A DNA stretch of 64,000 bases from an uncultured Flavobacterium sp. (GTDB lineage Bacteria > Bacteroidota > Bacteroidia > Flavobacteriales > Flavobacteriaceae): NCBI RefSeq assembly GCF_963422545.1, contig NZ_OY730232.1, positions 62,001-126,000 on the forward strand, read 5' to 3'. Position numbers and translations under genes: made by a program. Every line of letters begins with the position of its first letter. Positions within the stretch are counted from its first letter, which is position 1. The notes below the pieces were generated by a model that was given only the letters and a program-made list of their open reading frames with translations, did no database searches and was not told where the DNA came from. Shown one piece after another: positions 36,650-45,161 of this stretch.

Positions 36650-36791
36650 ACAAAAAACACACATAATTTCCAATCAAGAAAACTATGTGTGTTTTTAATA
36701 AATGAAATGACTTTTTAAGACAATTCAAAAAACTATCCCAATTGCTATCGGGACTATGTGTTTAAGAAAATTTAATTCTCAACTTTTTTCT
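36650..36791. repeat. Direct repeat copy B, including the MFS terminator
   Basis: The original-looking copy: it contains the last codons and stop of the MFS gene (36772-36791) and, about 75 bases beyond, the hairpin ACACACATA...TATGTGTGT (36652-36696), a plausible terminator for the minus-strand MFS gene. Relative to copy A it carries an extra CCCAATTGCTATCGGGA insertion at about 36737. Confidence 0.75.
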
Positions 36792-37986
36792 TCCCCTCAA
36801 TATTCGGTAAAAATCCCGTTATAATACCAATTAAAGGCAGAAATGCACAAATTTTAAAAACATATTCTATACTTGTTGCATCGGCAATTTTTCCTAAAAC
36901 TGCAGAACCCAATCCTCCCATTCCAAAGGCAAATCCGAAGAAAAGACCGGCAACTAAACCAACTTTTCCAGGCAATAATTCGGTTGCGTAAACTAAAATT
37001 GCAGAGAATGCCGAAGAAAGAATCAATCCGATAATTACAGATAAAGTTCCAACCCAAAATAAAGATACATACGGCAGCATCAAAGTAAATGGAGCAACTC
37101 CCAAAATAGAAACCCAGATTACATATTTTCTTCCAAATCGGTCTCCAATTGGACCACCAATTAATGTTCCGGCTGCGACTGCCCCTGAGAATAGAAACAA
37201 ATAGATTTGCGACTGCTGAATCGTGATATGAAATTTATCAATTAAAAAGAAAGTATAATAACTCGTAATACTGCTCATATAAAAGTATTTAGAAAAAATT
37301 AATACCAATAAAATGATTAGCGAAGCAATGACTCTGTTTTTAGACAAATGATGCGTTTCGATTTTATGTACCGCTTTATTCGCATTTCGCAACGATAAAT
37401 GAGCACTGTACCAAAGCGCAATTTTATACAAAACAAAAATTCCGACTAAAGCGATAATACAAAACCAGGCAACATAATTTTGTCCGTGCGGAATTATAAT
37501 AAAAGCGGCTAATAAAGGCCCAATTGCACTTCCGGCATTTCCTCCCAATTGAAAAATAGACTGAGCCAGTCCTTTTTTACCACCTGAAGCCAGGTGTGCA
37601 ACTCTTGAAGATTCTGGATGAAAAATAGAAGATCCAATTCCGATTAAACTTACTGATAGTAATAGAAAAGTGAAACTTGAAGCAATAGAAACCAAGAATA
37701 ATCCGGTCATTGTAAAGCACATTCCAATAATCAGCGAATAAGGCTTAGAGTTTTTATCAGTATACATTCCCACAAACGGCTGCAAAATAGAAGCAACGAT
37801 TTGATAGGTAAAAGTGATAATTCCGATTTGGCTAAAACTCAATCCGAAATTTTCTTTAATGAGTGGATAAATTGACGGAACTACAGCTTGTAAAAGGTCA
37901 TTAATTAAATGCGAAAAACTGATTATAAAAAGTATTGAATACGTTGTTTTATTAATTACTTCTGGTTGTACTTTAACGGCTTCCAT
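36772..37986 (-). CDS. MFS transporter, fosmidomycin-resistance (Fsr) type
   Basis: A 12-helix major-facilitator exporter of the inner membrane. The Fsr subgroup is indicated by the block SSIFHPESSRVAHLASGGKKG (about residues 121-140) and FQLGGNAGSAIGPLLAA, with the MFS loop motif GDRFGRKY between helices 8 and 9. Length 404 is normal. Members export fosmidomycin or other small molecules; actual substrate unknown. It is divergent from an AraC-type regulator with a 100-base shared control region, so regulation by that protein is likely. Its 3' end is duplicated at 32.1 kb. Confidence 0.88.
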   Translation of the reverse strand: MEAVKVQPEVINKTTYSILFIISFSHLINDLLQAVVPSIYPLIKENFGLSFSQIGIITFTYQIVASILQPFVGMYTDKNSKPYSLIIGMCFTMTGLFLVSIASSFTFLLLSVSLIGIGSSIFHPESSRVAHLASGGKKGLAQSIFQLGGNAGSAIGPLLAAFIIIPHGQNYVAWFCIIALVGIFVLYKIALWYSAHLSLRNANKAVHKIETHHLSKNRVIASLIILLVLIFSKYFYMSSITSYYTFFLIDKFHITIQQSQIYLFLFSGAVAAGTLIGGPIGDRFGRKYVIWVSILGVAPFTLMLPYVSLFWVGTLSVIIGLILSSAFSAILVYATELLPGKVGLVAGLFFGFAFGMGGLGSAVLGKIADATSIEYVFKICAFLPLIGIITGFLPNIEGKKKVEN

Positions 37987-38065
37987 GAGTTGTTTTTAGG
38001 TTAATCTTAATTTTAAAAATAACAGCTGTATTATTTTTTTACAAAATTGAAATAAATAACAATGT

Positions 38066-38082
38066 CAAAATTACTATATTTG
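38066..38082. promoter_or_regulatory. Adjoining divergent -7 boxes of the MFS and AraC genes
   Basis: Minus-strand TAATTTTG at 38066-38073 and plus-strand TATATTTG at 38075-38082 are one base apart. The plus box is only four bases before the ATG at 38087, which would imply a leaderless AraC message or true initiation at ATG 38114. Confidence 0.45.
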
Positions 38083-38086
38083 GACA

Positions 38087-38905
38087 ATGAATAATCAGAT
38101 TCGGACATATCGAATGGCACAGGATTATGGATACCAAGTCGATCCATCAATACCTGTTATAGGTTATACCGAAATGGTAAACAATGAAATGTGCATCTCG
38201 CATTCGCATCCCAGAGCACAACTTATTTATGCGACGCGCGGTGTAATGCATGTTGTGGTTGGCAATCATATTTGGGTTGTAAATCCGTTGCAGGGACTGT
38301 GGCTTCCCGGAGGTGTAGAACATGAAGTTACTTTTCAGAAAGACGTTAATTATTACAGCGTTTTTATCGATCCGTCTGCGACTGAAGGATTACCAACAAA
38401 CAGTTTTTCTTTTGATATTCCGATGTTTTTAAAACAACTGGTTTTCAAAATTATTTCTTTTGGCACATCAGGAAATCTAACGTCTTCACAACGAAGAATT
38501 ATTGCTGTTTTTCTGGATGAATTAGCGTTGATTGTGCCAAGTGCCACTTTTTTGCCAACCACAAATAATGAAAGACTACAAAAAGTTGTCGAACTTTTAT
38601 TAAATGATGTGGCGAGTAAACATAACATTGATTATTATGCCGAACTTTCGTTTATGAGCAGCAGAACATTATCCCGCTTATTTATTAAAGAACTAGGAAT
38701 GAACTTCAGTGATTGGCGTACTCGTTTAAAACTAATCGAAGCTATTAAACGATTGGGCGAGAAGCAATCAATAAAAGAAATCGCTTTAGATTTAGGTTAC
38801 GAAACGGCCAGTGCTTTTATTTTTATGTTCAAAAAGCATTTAGGAAAAACCCCTTCGAATTATATTTTAGAAGATCAAAATGATACTGAAAAAATATCAG
38901 CATAA
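38087..38905 (+). CDS. AraC-family transcriptional regulator
   Basis: 272 residues. The N-terminal cupin-type ligand domain (about 25-115) includes HSHPRAQLIYATRGVM and GLWLPGGVEHEV. The C-terminal AraC HTH (about 165-262) has two helix-turn-helix units, DYYAELSFMSSRTLSRLF and SIKEIALDLGYETASAFI, followed by MFKKHLGKTPSNY, the usual end. It is transcribed away from the Fsr-type exporter and probably controls it in response to a small molecule. Start uncertain: ATG 38114 is an alternative given the promoter position. Confidence 0.9.
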   Translation: MNNQIRTYRMAQDYGYQVDPSIPVIGYTEMVNNEMCISHSHPRAQLIYATRGVMHVVVGNHIWVVNPLQGLWLPGGVEHEVTFQKDVNYYSVFIDPSATEGLPTNSFSFDIPMFLKQLVFKIISFGTSGNLTSSQRRIIAVFLDELALIVPSATFLPTTNNERLQKVVELLLNDVASKHNIDYYAELSFMSSRTLSRLFIKELGMNFSDWRTRLKLIEAIKRLGEKQSIKEIALDLGYETASAFIFMFKKHLGKTPSNYILEDQNDTEKISA

Positions 38906-38962
38906 TTTTTTACGCTTCCACACCAAAATCAAATTCAGCAAACTCAAATAAAAAAACTATTT

Positions 38963-38970
38963 TAGCTTTG
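38963..38970 (+). promoter_or_regulatory. -7 promoter box of the gene at 38990
   Basis: TAGCTTTG fits TAnnTTTG, 19 bases before the ATG. Confidence 0.5.
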
Positions 38971-38989
38971 TAAACTAAACCCCAAAACC

Positions 38990-39439
38990 ATGAAAATTAC
39001 GATTCCCCTGTCGGCGTTATTCCTGTTACTTACTACAAATTTATTCAGCCAGACAATCGCTGATTTAAAATTAAAACCTAAAGAAATTCCGAAAAATTAC
39101 ACTTTTAACGACGGTAATATTTGCATTACTCCTCAAGCTTGTACTTTTTATAATGATATTGAAACCTACAGCAATATTGTTGGAACTGTAAAAAGCAAGG
39201 CCATTCAAAATTTTAGAAGCAAAGGAGACCGCGGTTCTATCATGTATTTTGAATTTGAAAACAGATTCAAAGGCGATCGTTTTCTGCAAGGATTATTATG
39301 GGGAAAAGACGGCCAGCCAACTGACGAACATCCGGAAGAATATGTAGCAAAAGGAAAATTTCTAATTATTTGGAGTTTTCGCCCTGACAGCGTTCTAAGA
39401 GAAAAATCAGAAGCAAAAATAGAAGCTGTTTTGCAATAA
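38990..39439 (+). CDS. Unknown exported protein
   Basis: Not recognised. 149 residues with a clear signal peptide (ITIPLSALFLLLTTNLFSQ). The mature part is compact, with two cysteines in ICITPQACTFY that could form a disulphide in the periplasm, and GSIMYFEFENRFKGDRFLQGLLWG. A good promoter box precedes it. It appears monocistronic. Confidence 0.65.
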   Translation: MKITIPLSALFLLLTTNLFSQTIADLKLKPKEIPKNYTFNDGNICITPQACTFYNDIETYSNIVGTVKSKAIQNFRSKGDRGSIMYFEFENRFKGDRFLQGLLWGKDGQPTDEHPEEYVAKGKFLIIWSFRPDSVLREKSEAKIEAVLQ

Positions 39440-39510
39440 GCAACAAAATTATAACAATTACCAGCTGAAATCAGGAGCTTGTTTCCTTTTAATACAATAA
39501 AAACTAACAA

Positions 39511-39909
39511 ATGATCAAATTAAAAATTATTGCTCGCTCATTCTTATACATTATTACAGTTTTACTTTTATCAGCTTATACTGTTGAAATAACCAAGAAC
39601 CAAATAATCTCAAAAGAAAAAAGACAAAATGATTCAACTGTTTCAGGAGTATATGAATTTCAAACAAGTTGGCTTCAATCAACTGCTAATTTTAAAGCCG
39701 ACGGAACTTTTGAAATGAGTTATACAATAGGTAACAAACGTGAAACTTCTGGCACTTGGATTATTAAAAAAGACATATTGATTCTAAAAAACAATGATAA
39801 TTTCCCCGCCAATAAAAAATGGTTGATTAGAAACGAAAAACTTTACCCAATATTAAAATCATCAAAAGAATACGATATGGATTATTTCTACATTTCAAAA
39901 AAAGAATAA
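39511..39909 (+). CDS. Unknown exported lipocalin-like beta protein
   Basis: 132 residues with a hydrophobic N-terminus (FLYIITVLLLSAYTVE). The mature part has the alternating pattern of small beta-barrels: SGVYEFQTS, TANFKADGTFEMSY, TSGTWIIKKDILILKN. The F-x-x-D-G-T-F and G-x-W elements are typical of lipocalin-like domains of Bacteroidota, but the match is weak. Function unknown. Confidence 0.55.
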   Translation: MIKLKIIARSFLYIITVLLLSAYTVEITKNQIISKEKRQNDSTVSGVYEFQTSWLQSTANFKADGTFEMSYTIGNKRETSGTWIIKKDILILKNNDNFPANKKWLIRNEKLYPILKSSKEYDMDYFYISKKE

Positions 39910-40033
39910 AAAACTTTTACTAACGGCTTTTTGGCAGAATTGTGATTTAGTGAAATTAGCGTTTTTTTCTATCCCCTGCTCTAGCCGGTCTTACATGCAA
40001 AACCAAACCCGTAACAAAACAACAATTCTAAAA

Positions 40034-40510
40034 ATGAACAGACAAGGCGCAGTTGGAGCATTACTTGACATATACGAACAAGCAATTTCAGATCTTAAAA
40101 ACATCATTAAAGATATTCCAGACAATGTTTTAACAAACATTATAGACGAAAAAACAACTAATGAAGATTGTAAATCCATACAAAAAATTCTATCTCACGT
40201 TGTAAGTTCAGGTTATAGTTATGCAATCAGTATTCATAACCAGAAAGGACATAATGTTAAGCGACCTGAAAAGATTTTTCATTTGACTATTGCCGAATAT
40301 TTGAACGACCTGACTAATGTTTTCATATTTACGGAAAGCGTTTTCAAAGAAATTAAAGATGATGAATTAGAACAACCTGACAATTCATTAAAAATACAAA
40401 CAGGCTGGGGACAATCCTACGACATTGAACAAATTACAGAACACGCCATTGTGCATATTCTGCGACACAAGCGACAAATAGAAAGAATAAAACAGAACCA
40501 ATTGAAGTAA
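40034..40510 (+). CDS. DinB-superfamily protein
   Basis: 158 residues from ATG 40034; an upstream in-frame ATG at 39950 would add 28 non-family residues. Helical bundle with family features: GALLDIYEQAISDL at the start, ILSHVVSSGYSY in helix 2, and the C-terminal histidine cluster EHAIVHILRHKRQIER, which holds likely metal ligands. Function unknown; some relatives are thiol transferases. Distinct from the DinB-like protein at 6052. Confidence 0.65.
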   Translation: MNRQGAVGALLDIYEQAISDLKNIIKDIPDNVLTNIIDEKTTNEDCKSIQKILSHVVSSGYSYAISIHNQKGHNVKRPEKIFHLTIAEYLNDLTNVFIFTESVFKEIKDDELEQPDNSLKIQTGWGQSYDIEQITEHAIVHILRHKRQIERIKQNQLK

Positions 40511-40568
40511 AAATCAGGTAGTTAAAACAAGCGCCTCACTCGGGAACACAAGCTATACAAGTTATTCT

Positions 40569-40576
40569 TATCTTTG
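40569..40576 (+). promoter_or_regulatory. -7 promoter box of the membrane protein gene at 40615
   Basis: TATCTTTG fits TAnnTTTG, 38 bases before the ATG. Confidence 0.5.
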
Positions 40577-40614
40577 CATTTCTATTTTAATAAATCTTGC
40601 AAAAAACATAAACA

Positions 40615-40977
40615 ATGAAACCACAAATTCGAATTCTGCTTTATTCAATACTATTCTTTTTATATCTTTCCTCTACTACATTGTTACTCTCACTGGGGGA
40701 AAAATTAAAAACTGATCCTTATGTAACTTTAGGCTGTGGTTTTGCTGTTTTAAATCTTATTTATGCTTTCTTCGCTCTAAAATGGACACTTTTATTAAAT
40801 ATAATCTGTTCTATTGCAATTGCGGCACTGTCGTTATTCTTAGCCGTGAAATTTGCAAATCTACATTTGTTATCAAAGTACGATCCTTACCTGGTTAAAA
40901 CAGCAATATTTGCAAATGCTATTTTGGCAATTCTATTTTGGGAAATTGTTTATCAAGTGAAAGTAAGAAGACAATAA
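40615..40977 (+). CDS. Unknown small membrane protein
   Basis: Not recognised. 120 residues with four predicted membrane helices: LLYSILFFLYLSSTTLLLS, VTLGCGFAVLNLIYAFFAL, LLLNIICSIAIAALSLFLA and AIFANAILAILFWEIVY. It has a promoter box upstream and is followed 41 bases later by the PhzF gene, with which it may be co-transcribed. Confidence 0.6.
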   Translation: MKPQIRILLYSILFFLYLSSTTLLLSLGEKLKTDPYVTLGCGFAVLNLIYAFFALKWTLLLNIICSIAIAALSLFLAVKFANLHLLSKYDPYLVKTAIFANAILAILFWEIVYQVKVRRQ

Positions 40978-41018
40978 AAAAATACTCCCAAAATTTTCTG
41001 TACAAACCTTTCAAAATC

Positions 41019-41921
41019 ATGAAACAACTTATTGTATATCAAATAGATTCTTTTACAAAAGAAAAATTTAAAGGAAATCCTGCAGGAGTAGTTGTAAATG
41101 CAGACGGATTGAAGGATTCTGAAATGCAGCAAATTGCCAGAGAATTGAATAACTCTGAAACTGCATTTCTTTTCTCGCCAGATAATGATGATTGCGATGG
41201 CGTAATACGTTATTTCACACCAAGTATAGAAGTTCCAATTTGCGGTCACGCAACAATTGCCGCAATGTATGCCAAAGCTCTTGAAGATAATTTAGATTCT
41301 TGCATATTAAGGATGAAAACCCAGATTGGGATTCTTCCTTTTGAGATTATCAAAGAAAATGGAGATTATCAGGTTTTAATGACACAAGGACGTTTTGAAC
41401 TTAGTCCAACATTTGATGATAATATTGAAAAAAGAATGGTTACCGCACTAGGACTCAATTATGATGATATCGATACAAAATGTCCTATTCAAATTGCTTC
41501 TACAGGACATTCAAAAGTTATGATTGGAATTAAAAGCCGGGCAAAACTTAATGCCATGTCTCCAAAATACAATGATTTAGCCCAATTAAGTACCGAAATT
41601 AATTGCAATGGTTATTTTGTTTTTACGTTTGATTCTGACGACAAAAATATTCTGACTTATGGCAGAATGTTTGCTCCCGCAATAGGTATAAACGAAGATC
41701 CCGTGACTGGTAATGCAAACGGACCATTGGGTGGTTATTTGATTCAAAACAACATTGTCACTTTTAAAGATAACGCATTTGAATTCAACGGAAGACAAGG
41801 TGAAAAAATAGACCGACTTGGTACTATAAACGTTAAAGTTATGATTGAAAACAACAAACCTTCCATAATTCAAATAAAAGGTGATGCAGTTGTTATATTT
41901 AGAACCGAAATAGAAATTTAA
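41019..41921 (+). CDS. PhzF-family isomerase/epimerase-like protein
   Basis: PhzF proteins have the diaminopimelate-epimerase fold; the name-giving member isomerises a phenazine precursor, most others are uncharacterised. Start ATG 41019 gives the canonical VYQIDSFTKEKFKGNPAGVV. The catalytic glutamate lies in ELNNSETAFLF (about residue 45); substrate motifs are PICGHATIAA and DPVTGNANGPLGGYL. Length 300 is normal. No phenazine genes are present, so a phenazine role is not implied. Confidence 0.88.
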   Translation: MKQLIVYQIDSFTKEKFKGNPAGVVVNADGLKDSEMQQIARELNNSETAFLFSPDNDDCDGVIRYFTPSIEVPICGHATIAAMYAKALEDNLDSCILRMKTQIGILPFEIIKENGDYQVLMTQGRFELSPTFDDNIEKRMVTALGLNYDDIDTKCPIQIASTGHSKVMIGIKSRAKLNAMSPKYNDLAQLSTEINCNGYFVFTFDSDDKNILTYGRMFAPAIGINEDPVTGNANGPLGGYLIQNNIVTFKDNAFEFNGRQGEKIDRLGTINVKVMIENNKPSIIQIKGDAVVIFRTEIEI

Positions 41922-42016
41922 AACTGTAATTTTTCTATAATTCTCCATTTTTATCCTATATCTCAACTGAATTGGGGAGAACATGACCATAAGAATATTT
42001 GTTTTTTAATATGTTA

Positions 42017-42356
42017 GACGCACTGCTGTGCGTCTCTACGGTAAATCGTTACGCAAAATAAATACCGCATTATCTTCACAATCTATATCCGTAGAGGCGC
42101 ACAGCTATGCGTCTCTACGGTAAATCGTTACGCAAAATAAACACCGCATTATCTTCACAATCTATATCCCATAGAGGCGCACAGCAGTGCGTCTCTACGG
42201 TAAATTGTTACGCAAAATAAACACCGCATTATCTTCACAATCTATATCCTGTAGAGGCGCACAGCTATGCGTCTCTAGGGTAAATCATTATGCAAAATAA
42301 ACATCACATTATCTTCACAATCTATATCCGTAGAGGCGCACAGCAGTGCGTCTCCG
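42017..42356 (+). repeat. About four tandem copies of an 80-bp hairpin-plus-linker unit
   Basis: Unit boundaries fall at 42031, 42110, 42190, 42270 and 42349 (period 79-80). Each unit has a constant linker (GGTAAATCGTTACGCAAAAT...CACAATCTATATCC) and an imperfect hairpin GTAGAGGCGCACAGC.. ..TGCGTCTCTAC whose tip alternates between CTA and CAG. The same hairpin occurs singly at about 1995 and 42983. The rest of the gap between PhzF and the VOC gene (41922-42442) holds nothing else. Confidence 0.9.
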
Positions 42357-42442
42357 TTTCTATGAGTTTTTAATTTAAAAATTCATAATTTTATAGTGCG
42401 ATTATCATTTTATAATCGGAATTAAGTTCTAATTTTTTAAAA

Positions 42443-42847
42443 ATGAATCTTATGAAAGCTAAAAAAATATGGGCAAATTTAGGTGTAGAAAACTTAGACA
42501 GAACAACCAAATTCTACAATGATTTAGGGTTTGAACCAAACGGTCACAATACAAATGAAGAACTGCGAAGTTTTCTTTTTGGCGATGATAATTTCATCAT
42601 TCATTTTTTTATAAAAGAGAGATTTAAATGGGCTGTTAATGATGAAATGGCCAACTTAAAACTTGGAAACGAAATTATATTTTCGCTTTCGGCGGAAAGT
42701 AAAGATGAGGTAGATCAATGGTTAATAGTGGTTAAAAAGGCTGGCGGAGTTATTTTTGCTGAACCACAAGATTACGGAGCAGGATATTTCTTTGGATTTT
42801 CTGATCCGGATGGTCATAAATTTAATGTTTTGTATTGGCCGAAATAA
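42443..42847 (+). CDS. VOC (glyoxalase/bleomycin-resistance fold) family protein
   Basis: 134 residues of the vicinal-oxygen-chelate superfamily. Two beta-alpha-beta-beta-beta halves are visible: KKIWANLGVENLDRTTKFY with a downstream LGFEPN loop, and the second half ending AGYFFGFSDPDGHKFNVLYWPK, the usual C-terminal strand with the metal-ligand position. The ATG at 42452 is an alternative start. Relatives include glyoxalases, dioxygenases and antibiotic-binding proteins; no substrate can be assigned. Confidence 0.85.
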   Translation: MNLMKAKKIWANLGVENLDRTTKFYNDLGFEPNGHNTNEELRSFLFGDDNFIIHFFIKERFKWAVNDEMANLKLGNEIIFSLSAESKDEVDQWLIVVKKAGGVIFAEPQDYGAGYFFGFSDPDGHKFNVLYWPK

Positions 42848-43228
42848 AATAGATCTTTGATTTAAGACCTAAAGATGTACTACAATGCGTGTTTACGTTA
42901 TAAATAATATTAACAAAAATTGAAAACGGAAATACATCCGTGAGATTGCTTCGTTCCTCGCAAAGACGTACTTTATACCAAAAGACGCACTGCTGTGCGC
43001 CTCTACGTTAACTAAACTTCTTATGAAAAAAAGATTTCTGATTTAGCCCCGATAGAGCCGATATCCTCGTAATCCCGATGGCTATCGGGACGGAGAGATA
43101 AAGGCGAAAGCGGGACTGAAGGGTGTTATGAAAATTAAAACTTCTGCTGCTGAAATTTAAAAATTACATCAGCTAAATTCATCTAAAAACCGATATATTT
43201 ACACCTCCAAAAATCAATAGTCTTTAGA
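42848..43228. repeat. Gene-free gap with two repeat elements
   Basis: At about 42981-43008 there is a single GACGCACTGC...GCGCCTCTAC hairpin of the 42-kb type. At 43044-43120 lies a plus-strand copy of the GC-rich structured element (TAGCCCCGATAGAGCCGATA...GGAGAGATAAAGGCGAAAGC), with an internal TCCCGATGGCTATCGGGA hairpin. Confidence 0.65.
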
Positions 43229-44416
43229 ATGAGAAAAATTACTTTACTGTTTTCTATATTATTTTTAACACTTGCGTCATGTGGCGTAAAAACTACGCAA
43301 TCTTTAATAAGCGACGGAAATTATGACGCTGCAATAGATCGCGCCGTCGAAGCTTTAAGAACTAAAAAAGATTCGAAAGGGAAACAAGATTATGTGTATT
43401 TGCTGGAAGAAGCTTTTGCAAAAGCCAAAGACAGGGATTTGCGCGATCTTGATTTGATGAAAAAAGAAGCGAATCCTGCCAATGCTGAACGTATTTATAA
43501 TACGTATTTGCAATTGAATAATCGTCAGGAAAAAATCAGGCCTTTATTGCCTTTGCAATTATTGAAAGAGGGAAGAAATGCTTCTTTTCCGTTTGATAAT
43601 TATTCGAATGAAATTGTTAGCAGTAAAAATGCATTGTCTAAATATTTATATGAAAATGCTTCGGCTCTTTTAAAATCAAATAATAAATTGGATTTTAGAA
43701 AAGCTTACGATGATTTTTTCTATCTGGAAAGTATAAATCCGGGCTATAAGAATGCGAAAAAATTGATGGAAGATGCGCAGTTTAAAGGAACTGATTTTGT
43801 CGACATTTATGCCACAAATGTGACCAATATGGTGATTCCGAGACAGCTTCAGGACGATTTATTGGACATTAAAACTTATGGATTAAACGATAAATGGACG
43901 GTTTATCATAACGTAAGACAAAAAAATGTTACTTATGATTATAGTTTGATTGTAAACTTTGTTCAGATAAATATTTCGCCTGAACAAATTAAAGAGAAGC
44001 AATTCATCAAGGAAAGACAGATAAAAGATGGTGTAAAAACACTCTTAGATTCTCGCGGAAGACCTGTTAAAGATAGTTTAGGGCGAGAAATTAAAGTTGA
44101 TAATTATAGAATACTTCGTGCCAATATATATGAGTTTAGACAATTTAAATCTTGTCAGGTTACGGCAAAAGTAGATTATGTCGATTTGAGAACAAATCAA
44201 TTAATGCAGTCTTTTCCGCTTACGAGCGAGTATATTTTTGAGAATATTTACTCTACCTACAAAGGTGATCGAGATGCCTGTGAGGATAATTATATGAATT
44301 ATTTTACTAGGCGCGCTGTTCCTTTCCCTAATAATGAACAAATGGTTTTTGATACCGGAGAAGATCTAAAAGCCCGACTTAAAGATATTATTGTCCGAAA
44401 CAGATTTAGAGGATAA
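43229..44416 (+). CDS. Unknown lipoprotein with TPR-like N-terminal region
   Basis: 395 residues with a lipoprotein signal (LLFSILFLTLASC, Cys at about residue 18). The first 170 residues are helical, with TPR-like pairs (LISDGNYDAAIDRAVEAL; DFRKAYDDFFYLESINPGYKNA). The second half is beta-rich (YDYSLIVNFVQINISPEQ, ILRANIYEFRQFKSC). The whole looks like a scaffold or envelope assembly lipoprotein. The family is recurrent in flavobacteria as far as I recall, but its function is unknown. Confidence 0.7.
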   Translation: MRKITLLFSILFLTLASCGVKTTQSLISDGNYDAAIDRAVEALRTKKDSKGKQDYVYLLEEAFAKAKDRDLRDLDLMKKEANPANAERIYNTYLQLNNRQEKIRPLLPLQLLKEGRNASFPFDNYSNEIVSSKNALSKYLYENASALLKSNNKLDFRKAYDDFFYLESINPGYKNAKKLMEDAQFKGTDFVDIYATNVTNMVIPRQLQDDLLDIKTYGLNDKWTVYHNVRQKNVTYDYSLIVNFVQINISPEQIKEKQFIKERQIKDGVKTLLDSRGRPVKDSLGREIKVDNYRILRANIYEFRQFKSCQVTAKVDYVDLRTNQLMQSFPLTSEYIFENIYSTYKGDRDACEDNYMNYFTRRAVPFPNNEQMVFDTGEDLKARLKDIIVRNRFRG

Positions 44417-44459
44417 ATAGTGTAATTTGAAAATTGAAGCAGTCAACAAAACCTCATAT

Positions 44460-45017
44460 ATGAAAATTAGAATTTCAGTAATTATTACCTTCTTTTTCTT
44501 TATCTCTTGCAAAAAAGAAGAAAAACAACAAAACAATAATCTTGCAACCTTAAAAAAAGATACACTTAAAAAAACGGAAAAAACAGAAAACAAAAATAAT
44601 ACTGACACGATTGTACTTTCGACAAAACATAAAACAAATAAAATTTTATGTGATCTTGATGGTGATGGATTAAATGAAACTGTTGAAATCGTAAGAAGTA
44701 CAAAAAATAAAAAAAGTGGTTTGAGAATTGCTTTTGGAGATGGAAACAAAACTGATTATTTTGGAATGGGAAATGACATTTTAGATAGAGGATTTAATGA
44801 GATGGATTGGGCAGGAATATTTGAAAAAGCTCCTAAAAATGAATTGTATTGGGACAATGTAAGCGAAAATGGAGATATTCTCACAGATGAAGAAATAAAA
44901 GAAGAAGACAAAATAAAATTACTTAATGACGGAATATTTATTCATGCCGAAGAAAGCTGTGGCGGCGGAATAATTTATTTAGAAGATGGAAAATACAAAT
45001 GGATTCAGCAAGAATAA
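44460..45017 (+). CDS. Unknown lipoprotein
   Basis: 185 residues from ATG 44460; the upstream TTG at 44427 would precede the signal with 11 residues. Lipobox ending FISC at about residue 18, followed by a charged, disordered linker (KKEEKQQNNN...). The folded part begins with a DLDGDGLNETVEI segment, which resembles an EF-hand/FG-GAP-type calcium loop (D-x-D-G-D-G). A terminator follows at 45052. Confidence 0.65.
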   Translation: MKIRISVIITFFFFISCKKEEKQQNNNLATLKKDTLKKTEKTENKNNTDTIVLSTKHKTNKILCDLDGDGLNETVEIVRSTKNKKSGLRIAFGDGNKTDYFGMGNDILDRGFNEMDWAGIFEKAPKNELYWDNVSENGDILTDEEIKEEDKIKLLNDGIFIHAEESCGGGIIYLEDGKYKWIQQE

Positions 45018-45051
45018 CTTTATAGTTTTATAAAATAACACATCTGGATTT

Positions 45052-45090
45052 AAACAAAGGCTCACTATAAATAAGTGAGCCTTTGTTTGT
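45052..45090 (+). terminator. Terminator downstream of the lipoprotein gene
   Basis: Perfect 15-bp stem AAACAAAGGCTCACT / AGTGAGCCTTTGTTT with a 7-base loop. Confidence 0.85.
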
Positions 45091-45161
45091 TTACAACACA
45101 ACTTTTCTGAATATATACTGCTCTAATTTTCGTAGTTGTTGTAAAAAAAACAAAAAAATGT

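Noticed and set aside
41019..41921. A phenazine biosynthesis role for the PhzF protein
   Set aside because: PhzF-fold proteins are widespread without phenazine production and no other phz gene is present.
42017..42356. Tandem 80-bp repeats as a CRISPR array
   Set aside because: Both the hairpin and the intervening linker are conserved between units, the period is too long for a repeat of this sort, and there are no cas genes. It is a tandem repeat of a palindromic element.
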